From NCBI GenBank assembly GCA_015501595.1, contig JADNRX010000316.1, positions 1 through 62,938 on the forward strand: a stretch of 62,938 bases of DNA. The letters run 5' to 3'. Numbering within the stretch: the first letter of the stretch is position 1; the number at the start of each line of letters is the position of its first letter. Below are positions 21,185 through 32,469 of this stretch, in pieces. Source of the stretch: Hymenopellis radicata (lineage: Eukaryota; Basidiomycota; Agaricomycetes; Agaricales; Physalacriaceae). The position numbers and the translations under genes are program-made. Below the pieces are notes generated by a model. It saw only the letters and a list, made by a program, of their open reading frames with translations, made no database searches and was not told where the DNA came from.

Positions 21185-23491
21185 TCAAAGAGATTCACCA
21201 CTGTTAGTACACGAGAGCAACTGCATCCATACAGCCGCCACACCCTCTTCTTCGCTTCCCACTTGCATCCCATTATCCTTGAGAATGAAATACTCCCTGT
21301 TGGATGTTTGAACAATTGCCAGCGCAGGATGGAGGGTTGCAACAGATTGCGTCTGGAAGTGAATACTTTCAACATGGTGATGCCTGTTGCTGTTATGAGG
21401 GCCTGATGCGGCGGAAGAAAGGCAGACACTCACGCTGGGAGGAATAAATTCACTTTGGTAGATCTCGGCTTCGCGCTATGTATAGGAACGCTATCCAGAC
21501 CAGCAAAGTCCTGCGCCATCTCCGTCGATGATTTCCACTTGCCACTAAGGCTAGCAACAATCTTAGCTTCATATGCGACGTGCAATTGCACATAAATCAC
21601 ATACCTATTGGCCACGACGCACGCAAGAATATATCTCTCCGCAATAACCTCCTTCACCGCGCCCAAACTTCCTTCCCGTCTAATCCTTTTCAACCAATGT
21701 CGACTGATACCGCGTTCATACTCTTCATGGTTCGTCCACGAAACTTGCTCCATCAATGGTGGAGGCGGTATGGTATGGACAGTAGGAGGCGACAACCGAT
21801 GGGCAATATAGTCAGACCAGTCGGCACGAACAGGAATCCGTTGATAGTCGTCGGCTTTTGAAGACGAATCCTCCACCCGCCCAACGACTTCGCAAGTGGC
21901 TTCCAGAACATAGAACGACTCCCTCGAGGAGTTTCGTTCCATGGTAACACACCATATCTCGCCATCAACGAGTTGCTGCACATGGACGATCTGTCCATCA
22001 ATCCATTCACTCGGCTGTCCAACCGATACGCAGAAGAAGAGTCTTGTCAACAAAAACCTTTTTATACACCATTAGCTAGTTGGCTTGCAAAATGAACGTC
22101 ACATACCTAATGGCGATGGTGATCTGCTTGTCATGATCCGGGCTCATCCATAATTGGGAGGCTATCATTTCCCTTCCTCCAAACGCGGTACTAAGAAACG
22201 AGGCCTTGTACTTTGATCGGCGCTCGGCGAGTTCCGCCCGTCGTTGCCGCAAGTAAGGCCACATATTGGTCATATTTTGAGGGTAGGTCTGTAGAACAAG
22301 TCCAAATCGATATCCAGAGAAGTCGTGCAGAAGTCTATAACTTGCGGAGATATATGCTGGATGTGGGCAAGATGGTCAAGTCCAAGATTTTACAACGATA
22401 AAGTCTACTTACCAGCATAGCGAAACATTTTGGAAACCAACGTACATGACTTGAGATCTTCTTCCGCGACTTGACTAAGGAATAGAGCATATCGAGGGAC
22501 CAGCTTGCGACTCGCCAGCGATGGAGGCAGCGAAATGTTGTCAAGCGAAACAGGAAGCGTAGTAATGAAATCGAGATAGATTTGGGAACGACCTTGCTGG
22601 GAAAGAGTCATCGTATCTTGGTTGACTTTTGTCGGAGGCGGAGGCTTCTTGACTACCAGAGGCGTAAATCGTTTAGCGTTAGTCGTGGTCGAAATCAAGG
22701 AAGTTCTTGCAGGAGGATGAGGCATAGCAGGAAGCAAGGAAGACGGAGTACTAGCTGAGGGAATAGCGGAAAGAGGTTTCGGAGCAACAGCGACGGGTTT
22801 ATTAGGCATTTTGAACGGAATTGCTTTGGGTTTACAGGCAGTAGGTTTCGGGTCGGCGTTAGGCTTAACTTTCTTCGTCTGAACATTATTTTCCGGTTCA
22901 GCTTTCCTCTTTTTCGCGGAGGGAGGTTTGGCTGCCGTTGGCCTGGGTTGAGGCAGATCGAGTGCTGAAGTCGAAGTAGACGCGGTTTGAGTAGCGACGG
23001 AAGGTGCTCTGACTTGACTAAGTGGAAGTTGGGAGGAAAAGGAGTATTGGGAGAGAGGTTGAGAGGACTCGGTCGCTATTGATGGCGCTGACAGCAGCGA
23101 AATTTGTCTCGAAGCAGGAGGCGACAGGAGGACGAGATCCGAATGAGGACTGTCTGAGAGATCCTGAGGATCGCTGGATGATACGCGGTTGGGATACGGT
23201 GCGTGATGTTGCTGCTTTCTCTACTGGAGTTGATTTCGGCACCAGGGATTTCTTCTTGGGCTGCGCAGATACTGCTGGCGCAGGCGTCGAGGCGATTACC
23301 GGAGCTCCTACCGTCGTCGGCTCACTTGGCGCAGGCTGCGCGGTCTTTCTAGCATTCTGATAGTCGAGAGCCATCTGGAGCAGCTCGGCTTTCTTGGCTT
23401 TTGAATATCTAGGAATTTTGCGGTCCTTGCAGAACGCCTTGAGTTGAGTACCCGTGAGTTTATTGAGTTCATCCTCGGTCAGGACCTCCAT
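21185..23491 (-). CDS. SAP-motif protein, function unknown
   Basis: The N-terminus (MEVLTEDELNKLTGTQLKAF, then CKDRKIPRYSKAKKAELL) is a SAP-like helix-extension-helix, which in other proteins binds AT-rich DNA or RNA. A long Ser/Pro/Lys-rich linker follows, with a nuclear-localisation-like KPPSAKKRKAEPE. The C-terminal half has VVANRYVIYVQLHVAYEAK, GGREMIASQLWMSPDHDKQI and WLKRIRREGSLGAVKEV. About five introns are needed. Two joints do not keep phase, near 23100-23150 and near 21430, and may be indels. It is divergent from DNMT2 across only 122 bases. I recognise no catalytic domain. Nuclear location is inferred from the SAP and basic motifs. Confidence 0.55.
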
Positions 23492-23613
23492 TTCGTGGGC
23501 TAGAGACGCGTCAGATAGCGCGTATAGAGAGAAACGTCACTCACACTGATGAACGCGTCTGGTCAACGTTGATTTGTTTGGTTGTGTGTGTCCAATGCTG
23601 GTCTTCGACCACC
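23492..23613. promoter_or_regulatory. bidirectional promoter between SAP-motif gene and DNMT2
   Basis: The two start codons (23491 minus, 23614 plus) are 122 bases apart, so both promoters share this stretch. There is no clear TATA box. A T/G-rich run (GTTGATTTGTTTGGTTGTGTG) begins 50 bases before the DNMT2 ATG. Confidence 0.5.
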
Positions 23614-24786
23614 ATGATTTCTGCAGTCGAATTCTACAGCGGCATTGGAGGACTACATCTTGCTCTCTCCAGGTGCTCATTACCCCAGCCTGTACAAATT
23701 CTTGCCTCATACGATTGGGACCAGACCGCTTGTCGTGTCTACCACCACAATTTTCCCTCGACGTCTTGTCGGCGAACGGACATCTCCGTGTTATCCCCAG
23801 ACGACATACCGGTCGCGGATCTATGGCTTCTCTCTCCAGCATGCCAGCCATATACGACTCTCAATCCCAACGCGAAGGGCGCGGATGATCCAAGGGCAAA
23901 GTCTTTTCTACATCTCATCCAACGCGTCTTGCCCCAGATGAGTGAGGCGCGTCGTCCAGACTATATGCTGGTAGAGAATGTCGCCGGATTTGAGGTTTGT
24001 CCAACGTGCATCGTTTACAATACTGAAGAGCTAATACCAGTCCAAGGTAGAGCTCAACCACGCGTCAGACGTTGTCTGACACTCTATCCTCGCTGGGATA
24101 TCATACGACCGAGCTCGTGCTTTCGCCCTCGCAATTTGGCGTGCCAAACTCCAGACGGAGATATTATATGCTTGCCAGGAAATTCCCATTCAACGATCAA
24201 CTCGTTCCTCCGTCAATCCAGACGTCGAGAATAGAGACGTATCTCTCTGCTTCGATCGGTGAGGAATATGGCATTCCTCAAAGAGTCCTACAAAAGTGGG
24301 GTCGTCTTTTCGATATTGTACGCCCGGGAGATGCCAGAAGCTGTTGTTTCACAAGAGGTTGGTATGTTCATACCTTTCGAGCGATTCAATCTTAACAGTC
24401 GCATAGGCTACACGCAGCTCGTGGAACGCGCTGGTTCTATTCTTCAAATGCAGTCGACTCTAGACGTAAGCGTTATCCAAAACTACAGGGTGATGCTGAA
24501 TTCCCTACAGACTACGCAAGTCTTTGACGAGTTCCTAGCCGCCCAAGCTGCAGGCGATGTCGATGCAGTAAAAATACTCGCACCGCTCCGTCTCAGATAC
24601 TTTGCGCCAGAGGAGCTACTACGATTATTTGATTTCAACCCCACTGAGGACGAGGAGCCTTTTTCATTTCCAGACGACATCTCACGCAAATCGAGATACA
24701 GACTGATAGGCAATAGCGTCAATGTGCGGGTCGTGAGGGCCTTGATCGAGTATCTACTCACTAGCACGGATCTTTTGGGAGAATGA
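23614..24786 (+). CDS. DNMT2: DNMT2/TRDMT1 tRNA (cytosine-5) methyltransferase
   Basis: DNMT2 methylates C38 of tRNA-Asp and related tRNAs with S-adenosylmethionine. Motif I is FYSGIGGLHLAL. Motif IV carries the catalytic Cys as LLSPACQPYTTLN, where most family members have PPCQP. Motif VI is ENVAGFE. Motif VIII is GVPNSRRRYYMLAR. The family-specific CFT triplet is present as CCFTRGY, and motif X is YRLIGNSVNVRVV. Three introns (23995-24050, about 24358-24406, about 24460-24510) join in phase. I chose ATG 23614 because the frame runs straight into motif I. The frame is intact throughout. The Ala before the catalytic Cys is noteworthy, although my memory is that some basidiomycete members share it. 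Confidence 0.93.
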
Positions 24787-24829
24787 TGAGTGCTTTGCGA
24801 GGATAATGTGGCGATCCTATTCGAAACAC

Positions 24830-26100
24830 CGTCGGCTCGTCTTCCGATCTCTGTCCTCTCTCGCTCCACCAAGCTAGGCACATTGGCACCTGCGCCTTCA
24901 GGTAGTGTAGCCCATGTGACCATGAAACAATCATCCACTCTGCCACCGTAGGTTTGGAGCGCCACCTCCTTAGTCTCCCCTAGGCAGACTCGATCAGCTC
25001 GTACCTCACTGATGACCACCTCCTTACAATCGTTGTCGCATCTTTTGCCAAGTTCGCCCAGAGCCACGCTTCGCCTTTACTTTCTGTGCCCGCGCATCGT
25101 TGTCTACATAATCACACTTTTGGGCAACTATCGCATTGGTTGTTCCTAGGCATGGGAGTCTACTTGACAGATCATCGGTAGATTTGAGTAGGTACGTTCC
25201 TATCGTACTTCTTCGTTCGTGCGATAACGGCTGCAGGATTAGCATTTGTAGAATCCACTCAGTTGCCGCCGCGCCTGTGATGAGACGGACAGGACCACTG
25301 GGACGGGCATATAAGTATCCTGCTTCCTCGTCTTCCCGCCATCTGTGCCGAGGCTTCACGAGCTGATGATTTCAAATAAAACCTCGCTCTACTCACTCTG
25401 ATATGAATGCGATGGTGAATAAAGGATGAGGTACGAGCTGATCGAGTCTGCCTAGGGGAGACTAGTGTATAACTTTCCTCTGCTCACTATCAACAAGACG
25501 AGGGCGCGCCGCAACATTTCGCCTTCACATACCGAAAACGTGGTCTTACATATTGCATGCGAGGGACACGCTAGACTCGATGCCAGTCGCTTCACCAAGC
25601 CGATCGGATCGTTGGCGCCGGTGTCCTCATCCCTCAAAAAACCGGCGTTGAGCGGCTGGTTCGAGACTAGGGACACGCCGACGAAAAATTTGGGAAACTT
25701 TTGACGATGGAAAGGGTGCATTGCAGTCATATGGACCCTTGATGATAGTCTTCATCTTCATCTTCTGCAGAGTATATTCCTTTTGGGTGTCGCCAGATGA
25801 GCCTCTGGGGTTGTTGAGAATCGAGTAAGCATGCCGAGCTTGGTAGGCCACGTCGGGGTGTAAACGCAATGGCGCGGCCAGCTGGCATTCGCCACGATCA
25901 GCTTGCTGGACATTTCGGCATGCTGACTGTATACACACGTCTGGCTGTGCGCGAACCCTTCTTTATTTTTGACACCGCAACTGCTGACAGTTCGTGGCAC
26001 AGACAGAAGAGCTCCACTCTCGGCAAAGCACCACAGGCGAGGAGTCCTCCGTCTCTCTGTTATTCGATGTCTTAGACTGCAGCGCCGCCAGCTGATCAAC
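24830..26100 (-). CDS. unrecognised minus-strand gene, possibly broken
   Basis: Minus-strand pieces look coding: ALQTYGGRVDDCFMVTWATL near 24915-24975, GYLYARPSGPVRLITGAAAT near 25250-25330, and DEDTGANDPIGLVKRLASSL with HPDVAYQARHAYSILNN near 25570-25860. I could not chain them into one protein, and I know no family that matches. A 38-bp sequence within it recurs inverted at 25427-25464. It may be one gene with an internal rearrangement. Confidence 0.3.
24971..25008. repeat. 38-bp perfect inverted repeat, left arm
   Basis: TAGTCTCCCCTAGGCAGACT and the following 18 bases are the exact reverse complement of 25427-25464. The arms enclose 418 bases. The left arm lies in the coding-like part of the unrecognised minus-strand gene. 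Confidence 0.9.
25427..25464. repeat. 38-bp perfect inverted repeat, right arm
   Basis: Starting TGAGGTACGAGCTGATCGAG, this arm is identical to the minus strand of 24971-25008. Flanks outside both arms differ at once, so the repeat is sharply bounded. I see no target duplication. Confidence 0.9.
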
Positions 26101-26293
26101 TACTTGGTCTCTCGAAATTCGAATTGAACGACTGCATCAGAAGTCCCCTAAGTTAACTCCTAGTAGGTCAGAGATGAAATGAAGGTTCAAGCGAATTTAA
26201 AAGGATGGACCGAACATAGGATCTATTCCTCACCCCGTTCAGCTTCTATCTTGCCCCTTCGCGGCTATTCTTTCATTTGTTCCTTAAGATACC

Positions 26294-28070
26294 ATGTCAA
26301 TCGACGTTGGGTTCAAGACCGAGAAGCCGTCAGTATCCTCCTGTACTTCATCTCCCATTTTTAAAATCTCAATGTCCACAGATTCGAGGAGTTGATTGTT
26401 ACTCCAGGTGACCTTACACTCGGCTCTATCGTGTTTGGATTTTTTGTAGGTGTTTTTCCTGCAGAGAGCCGCGTTTTCTTAAAATTTCCGCCGCAGTTCG
26501 GATTCGCTGTTCATGTTTTATGGGGTGCTATATTGGAGACCAGGAGAGCGCGCAGAGTGAGCTCGCAAACACACGTCCCCGTGCGCTTTGTTGACATCCT
26601 GCCAGTTTTCTGCCTATATCTTCATGGTCTGGCTCGAGATTGTTGCGTAAGTGGCACAGTTCGCATTATGTTTACGATGCTCATTCTTTTCCTCAGTGAC
26701 GTTGCGTTCGCTGTACGCATCTCTTTCTGTGATCTGCTCACATGCCAGTACTGACGACTTCTGCTGACACAAGATCGTCGCCTGGGGATACCTGTAAGTC
26801 AATATTACTGGAGTTGATTTCCGCGGCGCTCACATGCCCTCCAGTGCCAAAATATTCCCGCCTGGTCTTCCCGTGTTTCTAACGATAGTCGGCTGCTGGG
26901 TCTGTCAAGTGCGGCTCTTCACAGAAACCATTTATCCTACTTATGCTCATTCGTTTCAGGTCCAGTGCCTAATGCTTATTATCGTTAACCGGCTGTGCAT
27001 TCTGTACTCCGATCCGAGGCAAAGAGTCAGTACCCGCACTTGTAGTAAGCACACCAAAGGCCCTGACATTTTTGTAGCGCATGCTCCGCTTTGGTACTGC
27101 TGGTATCGTTACTGTGATATCGCTTTCGACGGCCTGCATTTGCGAGTTTTCCACGCTAGAATGCTCCGATAATATACTGACTTGTTGTCCAGGGATTCCT
27201 GCACAGCTCCAAATCAACCACACTTACATCTGGGTTAGTTCTATTCTAGCATCCGTTGGATGGTCCTTACGTTCAATGTCTGCAGCTCAACCATTGGTGG
27301 GATCGCTTCGAGAAGTCGGTCTATCTCTTGCTCGATCTCAGCCTCAACATCCTCTTCATCCGAGTGGTCAAGGCTCGACTCATTAACTACGGTCTCAAGA
27401 AGTATGACCGAGTCATGAAGTTCGTCACTTTCCTATCGCCTTTTCTGGAACTTGGATCTGACTCTCCCACAGATTCAACCAATATATCATTTTTGTCTCC
27501 ATCGGCATGGATATTTTACTGCTTGGCGTCACCGCCTTGCACAATGGCTTTGTGTACACCCAGGTAAAGCAATCACTGCGCACGCCTCTTTGCCAAGCTT
27601 ATCATGTCGACCAGTTCCATCCCGTCGTTTACATCGTGAAGCTCCACATCGAAGTGTCTATGTCTCGTAAGCCGTTATCCTTCCGCGCGCGAAGTGCTCA
27701 TCGTCCCTCCTTAGAACTTCTCATCAAGGTTGCTCGCTCCACGGGTATCAACGTCTACCACGAAGACCACGGACGGATAACATCGGATACTGTCAGTGGA
27801 AATAAGACGACAAACAACGTGTTAGTTCACTCGCTCGATTACACACTCTTGTTGAAAAAATTAATTACTCCCTTTAGGCAAGTTCACGTCGATACCCAGG
27901 TGTTCACGTCTCGTCACATCAATGATTTCGGTAAGACTTCAACTTCGCTAGACGTTCCAGTACTGATGTCAGTCTATGCAGAGATGAGTCCAAGGGACCA
28001 CAAAGATGTCGCCGAGGCTGCCTCCGTCAACTCCGGCAACGGAGATACCATGAAAGTCTCCCCAGTCTAA
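26294..28070 (+). CDS. fungal seven-transmembrane integral membrane protein
   Basis: This belongs to a widespread fungal family of plasma-membrane-like 7TM proteins with no assigned function. Start is ATG 26294 (MSIDVGFKTEKP), followed by a 53-bp intron (26329-26381) and FEELIVTPGDLTLGSIVFGF. Later segments are IFMVWLEIVA, FQVQCLMLIIVNRLCILY, and the diagnostic block WDRFEKSVYLLLDLSLNILF with IRVVKARLINYGLKKYD. After an intron come FNQYIIFVSIGMDILLLGV, HNGFVYTQ and FHPVVYIVKLHIEVSM. The C-terminal tail is hydrophilic (THR/SER rich) and ends SPV, TAA at 28068-28070. Splicing between 26720 and 27080 is uncertain, as that part reads in more than one frame. Function is unknown. Confidence 0.7.
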
Positions 28071-28099
28071 GTTCCTGTTACCCGTTTGAATAGATTGAA

Positions 28100-28650
28100 C
28101 GGTGTCGATTGTCATTGCTGAACTTTTACCTTGTAGGTGTGGCTCTCTACACTGGCGACAAGTTTCCATGTACTATAGTACCCTGCTGTAACTACATTAT
28201 TGTTTGAATAGGGCACAGGTGTTTTACCGTGTAGCTGGACGTGTGGCTGTGTGGCCTTGGACGTGTAGGGCCGTGTTGCCACTGTTGGCCGTGTGGAAGG
28301 GACAGTTGCTGTGTGGACGTGTCGGTGCATGCGGGCTAGCTAGACGATCGAAGTTGCCTTTACTGTAAAAACCACTTGGAGCTCGGGCAAGTCTTCCATC
28401 ATTATGGTAAAAATCTCCTTGGTTGAGTGAGACGTTGGCAATCTAAATCCTCCGGGCGACATTACGCGTACGGGACGCGATAGGATGCTTCTCGAAGAAG
28501 AGTCGTTGAATGCTTGGCGCAACCAGCTGAGTTTTTCGTTATTCTTCCACAAATAATAATATGCTACCCCCAACGCTTGGGAAAGCCTTCTAGTACTCAC
28601 GCTCGAGCCGATATACTATGTTATACAAATGAAGGATCATGAACTCTATA
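28100..28650. other. intergenic region with a GTGTGG-rich patch
   Basis: From about 28215 to 28330 the plus strand repeats units such as ACGTGTGGCTGTGTGGC and GGCCGTGTGGA in an irregular minisatellite pattern. The rest shows only a motif-free minus-strand frame (28340-28600). It separates two convergent genes. Confidence 0.5.
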
Positions 28651-28653
28651 TCA

Positions 28654-30521
28654 TTATGATGCACTTCGTCCTAGCTCCACCAGAACGTATACGTTGGCGG
28701 TCAGCACTATCATCCATATTATCCCACTGATTATTATAACCACATATCCGTTCGAGAAATCAACCCATGTCTGCCCACCCTCTGCATCGTCGGGCCCACG
28801 AACGCGCATGACTCCGCTGAACTTGCTGGTCAACCAGATCAAGGGCAACGTAATGAAAGGAAGGGTTATCGAGAGCACGACTTGACTGGCGACAAGTAGG
28901 GTGTCGATGCCAGAACGTCCAATTGCAACTGCGACGGCAAGAGATGGTATGAGGGCGATGAGGCGGGTCGCGAGGCGACGAACCACAGGCTATAAGGGAA
29001 TACATCAGTAGGATTGGCAAGTAATTCAAGGATGGGCATACGCTCACGCGCCACTGCAAGAATCCTTCTGAAACAGCTTGCCCTGCAACTGTCGCGATAA
29101 TAGAGGAACTCTGGCCTGCAGCGAGTAGAGCTACAGCGAACAATGTCGCAGCCGACTGCCCGACCAGGTCTCGGATGAGATCGTAAGCATCAAATAGACT
29201 CGCAGTTCCGTCGTCATTGAAGAAAAACACTGAACCCGCCAGGATCAAGATTCTGGACGCGAGAAGTAAGCAAGGGATCGTGGAAGCGCAAACGAGACGT
29301 ACAATGAGTTAATTAATACAGCGAAACCAAGAAGCGACGATACGATGTCAATGATGCCATGGTAGATGTGAGCCGAAACGAAGGACAGCGTGTTGTTTTC
29401 CCGATCCCCATGACGAGTGACAGTTGTAGAGTAAGAACTTGGGGCAGGAGTCGCGAAGGCCGACGTAACGGACGTTAACATCTGTAGCCCAATTCTTTGG
29501 CATACAGAGGTCTTCGCCATCTTCTCGGACGGGGCCGAGTCCGAATCCGACAGGTTGCCTGTGTCGTTGTCCGCAGGCAAAGGTTTGGCAGAGACGCGGT
29601 CCTGCGTAGCCAACGCCGAACCTAGAAAAAGACTGTGCGGCATGACTGTCGCTCCTATGATTCCAACCGCTAAATTTACTATCAGTACAAATATATCGCC
29701 TTCATTGCTGATTACGCACAGGTGTACAGCCCTCCAGACTGAAAGATGTATTTTGAGGGTACGAATCCTAGGAACGCATCATCCCATTGGACATCTACTC
29801 GCGAGATGACGATGCACATGCAAACCAGGACAGCGAGAACCTTGTTAAATTTAGTACATCCACAGATCACGGAGACTGTTAATAACTCACCAACGCAGCT
29901 ATTAAAAACTCGAATAGTTTCACCGGTCGGCCACGTAGAGGGTCTCCAAGGGCAAGAATGAAGATCACATCAAAAGCAGTGATCACAACACCATGCCAGA
30001 GCTGCAGCCGAGGAAAGAGCATGCATAATGCTATAGCGGACCCAAGGAGTTCTGCAAGGTCAGTGGCAATGATGGCCACCTCAGACAGTGCGTACAGGGG
30101 GTACATGAGCAACCATCGGTACAGCAGTTTGTGCTTTGGGCGATCGTATAGAAGCAGTCTACAGTGGGACGCCAGATCCAGTCCCGTCACACAGCCCAGC
30201 TTGCTGGCCGACACCTGCCAGCATCGTCAGTTCGTTGATCGCGAAGCAGCAAAGCAGGATCTATGACGGAACTTGAAAAAATATGGCAAAAATGCCGGCA
30301 AGAAGGACGATGAAGAGCAGCCTATACCCGAACTGCGAGCCTGCCTGAAGATCGACTCCCCAGTTACCTCTACGAGCGTGGACATGAGAAAGGCACGCAT
30401 AATTAAATCAGAGGACTTGCGGATCAAAGTAGGCTACAGCGCAGACGATTCCGACGCCGGTGTGCTTTTTAGCATGGTGAAGAACGAGGAGAGCAGTACG
30501 TTTAGCGCGCTCGATGGACAT
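28654..30521 (-). CDS. NRAMP divalent metal transporter
   Basis: NRAMP carriers move Mn2+, Fe2+ and related ions with protons, here probably at a vacuolar, endosomal or plasma membrane. The start is MSIERAKRTALLVLHHAKKH at 30519-30521. The TM1 metal-binding DPGN is built across an intron (AVAYFDP, then GNWGVDLQAGSQFGYRL). Further helices are ASKLGCVTGLDLA, LLMYPLYALSEVAIIATDLA, LLGSAIALCMLFPRLQL, and VGIIGATVMPHSLFLGSALA with the TM6 MPH motif. Then come AGQSSSIIATVAGQAVSEGF and VVLSITLPFITLPLIWLT, ending GRSAS. The first intron is GC-AG (GCAAGT donor). The long loop after MPH carries an acidic, Ser-rich insert (DNDTGNLSDSDSAPSEK). The frame is otherwise intact. Confidence 0.9.
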
Positions 30522-30539
30522 GGTGATGGTGGTGGATAG

Positions 30540-32085
30540 CGAAGGAGGGATGAGGGTAGCGGAGCCACGGACCCAGCAAGGAGGATTGACCCAATCCCTT
30601 GGAAAAGCATCGTATACGTGAAACGACTCAGTGGTACAAAGCGAAGCCCTCCATTGCCACGTGGCATGCCGCCAGGTCGGAATCTTTAGGATCGGAACAA
30701 GACTCGGAATAAGTCTCGAACGCACAGGCAGCGATTGAACCATCTTCATTGCTGAGTAGGATACGCATTCGATAGAGAGACATTGCGCGTCGAAATGTTA
30801 TCGATGAGGGTGGATACGTACATGTGATAGCTGATGTAAATTGTGATGGCTAGTACCACTCCGCTGACAAAATGAATAAATCATCAGCAAACCATCGGTT
30901 ATTGTGTACATCCACACTGTACCTGCCCGGAATGTGGATCAGCGCTATGATTCTGAAGAGAACCGCACACCTATTGGGCAATAATCAGTTGTACGATATT
31001 CGATGAAACTTTGAAAGCCTTGATAGTGAGAACTGGGCAGAACTCATGTTCTTGGCGTTCTTTGCGAGGTTGATGGTAACGTTACCATTAAACACCACAT
31101 TTCGGAAGGGTGGAGATTGAGTGTGGCAAGAGGCGATTTAGAGAATCCGAGTCTGGGTATATGAGGAGCTTGGCTGGACGCTGATAGGACGAGCCACAGC
31201 AAGGTGTTTACGAAGTGAGGACACCACGGTAGCAGAAATAAATTGGAGAAGTTCACACATGGAGACGCCCAGCCAGCAACGCGAGACAGACTGGTATAGG
31301 TGCGTGGTAGGAGTCTCGCGATGGCGAGCAAAGTAAATCAGACAAGTTTCTGGAATTCGTCAAGTCCGCGAAGAAGAATGGATGCGGAAGTAAATGGCCA
31401 CTAGCGGACACGACTTGGGAGAAGGTCGGGAGGGAGTTGATCGAACAATCCATGAGCCTTTCTGGCGTTGAACGCCCATGCCTTGAAGGGCGTGTGCGGA
31501 GCCTCGATGTGGCTGACATAAAGCATGGCATCGTGCACAGAGATCCAGAACACTGGATCTCTATTCTTGCATGTTCATACCCTTCAATTACTGTCAGCTC
31601 CTGCAGGCCACATTGAATCGAGCCAGGAGACGAAGAGGAGTAATGAGGAGTTCATCAGATTGGTTGTATATGAAGAAGTAGAAGAGATTCCGCCTTGGAT
31701 TCACCGTGTAAACTGACACGGCGCTTTTGCCCCCTTTGACCATAAACAACATGACCGGCTGCGATGATTCTCCTTTTGGAGTATGAGTATGAGTATGAGT
31801 TGGGGCTGACCACTTCTGTCACATAGTTAGGTAACAGTCATGGCTCCGTGCTGTACACCAAACAGTCTAAAATGTGCCTCCGTCTCCCCTCGCACAAAGA
31901 CGCCGCCACTAGGACCATTCACAGTTGGTCGGCACATAGCCAACTTCCCCCCTGGATTATGGGTGCCCAGTGTCGTGTCCATACCCTATCTCGTAAAATT
32001 TTTTGAACAAGTTTCGAATAAGAACGGAGGAACACTCAGTGCCTAACTGAGAAATAGTCAAGAAAGTACAAGGTTGACTCACAGA
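30540..32085. other. 1.5 kb with no gene I can support
   Basis: Minus-strand frames at 31044-31331 and 31253-31531 contain hydrophobic patches, and NVVFNGNVTINLAKNAKN near 31075-31130 looks coding, but no family or exon chain emerges. A short tandem GAGTAT repeat (four units) lies at 31779-31802. Confidence 0.35.
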
Positions 32086-32089
32086 CATA

Positions 32090-32451
32090 GGGCTCCGCAC
32101 TGTGCCCGTACGATACGGTTGTACGGATAGAGCGGTACGGGTCTGTAACCGTACCGTCGACGATTCTGGAAACGAAATCGACGGCCATATTTCGACGGGT
32201 GCCATATGGCTCCCTCAGTTTTGAGGGAACGGTTCTGCACTAATGGGAGGTAAGCAATGAGCACAAAAGAAGTGTTTTGACATACTTGACTGACCTCGGA
32301 ATTTAGAAGGTCCATCGAGGTCGTCGCCTCAAATCCCGTATCTCATACGGTGATGTCCGTTCTTCTGTATGGTACGGTACAGATACGGGGGCCCCAATCG
32401 TACGGCCGTACAATCGACGGCCGTACCTGTCGACGGTACGGTGCGGAGCCC
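32090..32451. mobile_element. MITE with GGGCTCCGCAC terminal repeats
   Basis: The element is 362 bp. Its ends are inverted (GGGCTCCGCAC on the left; GTGCGGAGCCC on the right) with a less exact continuation (CGTACGATACGG; CCGTACCGTCGAC). It is flanked by TA on both sides (32088-32089; 32452-32453). The interior is packed with short palindromes such as CGTACGGCCGTACG, so a single strand would fold strongly. No transposase is encoded. Because the ends can also be read as TAGGGCTCC with imperfect 8-base flanks, a hAT-type origin is as possible as a TA-targeting one. Confidence 0.75.
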
Positions 32452-32469
32452 TACTGTGACAGACATAGA

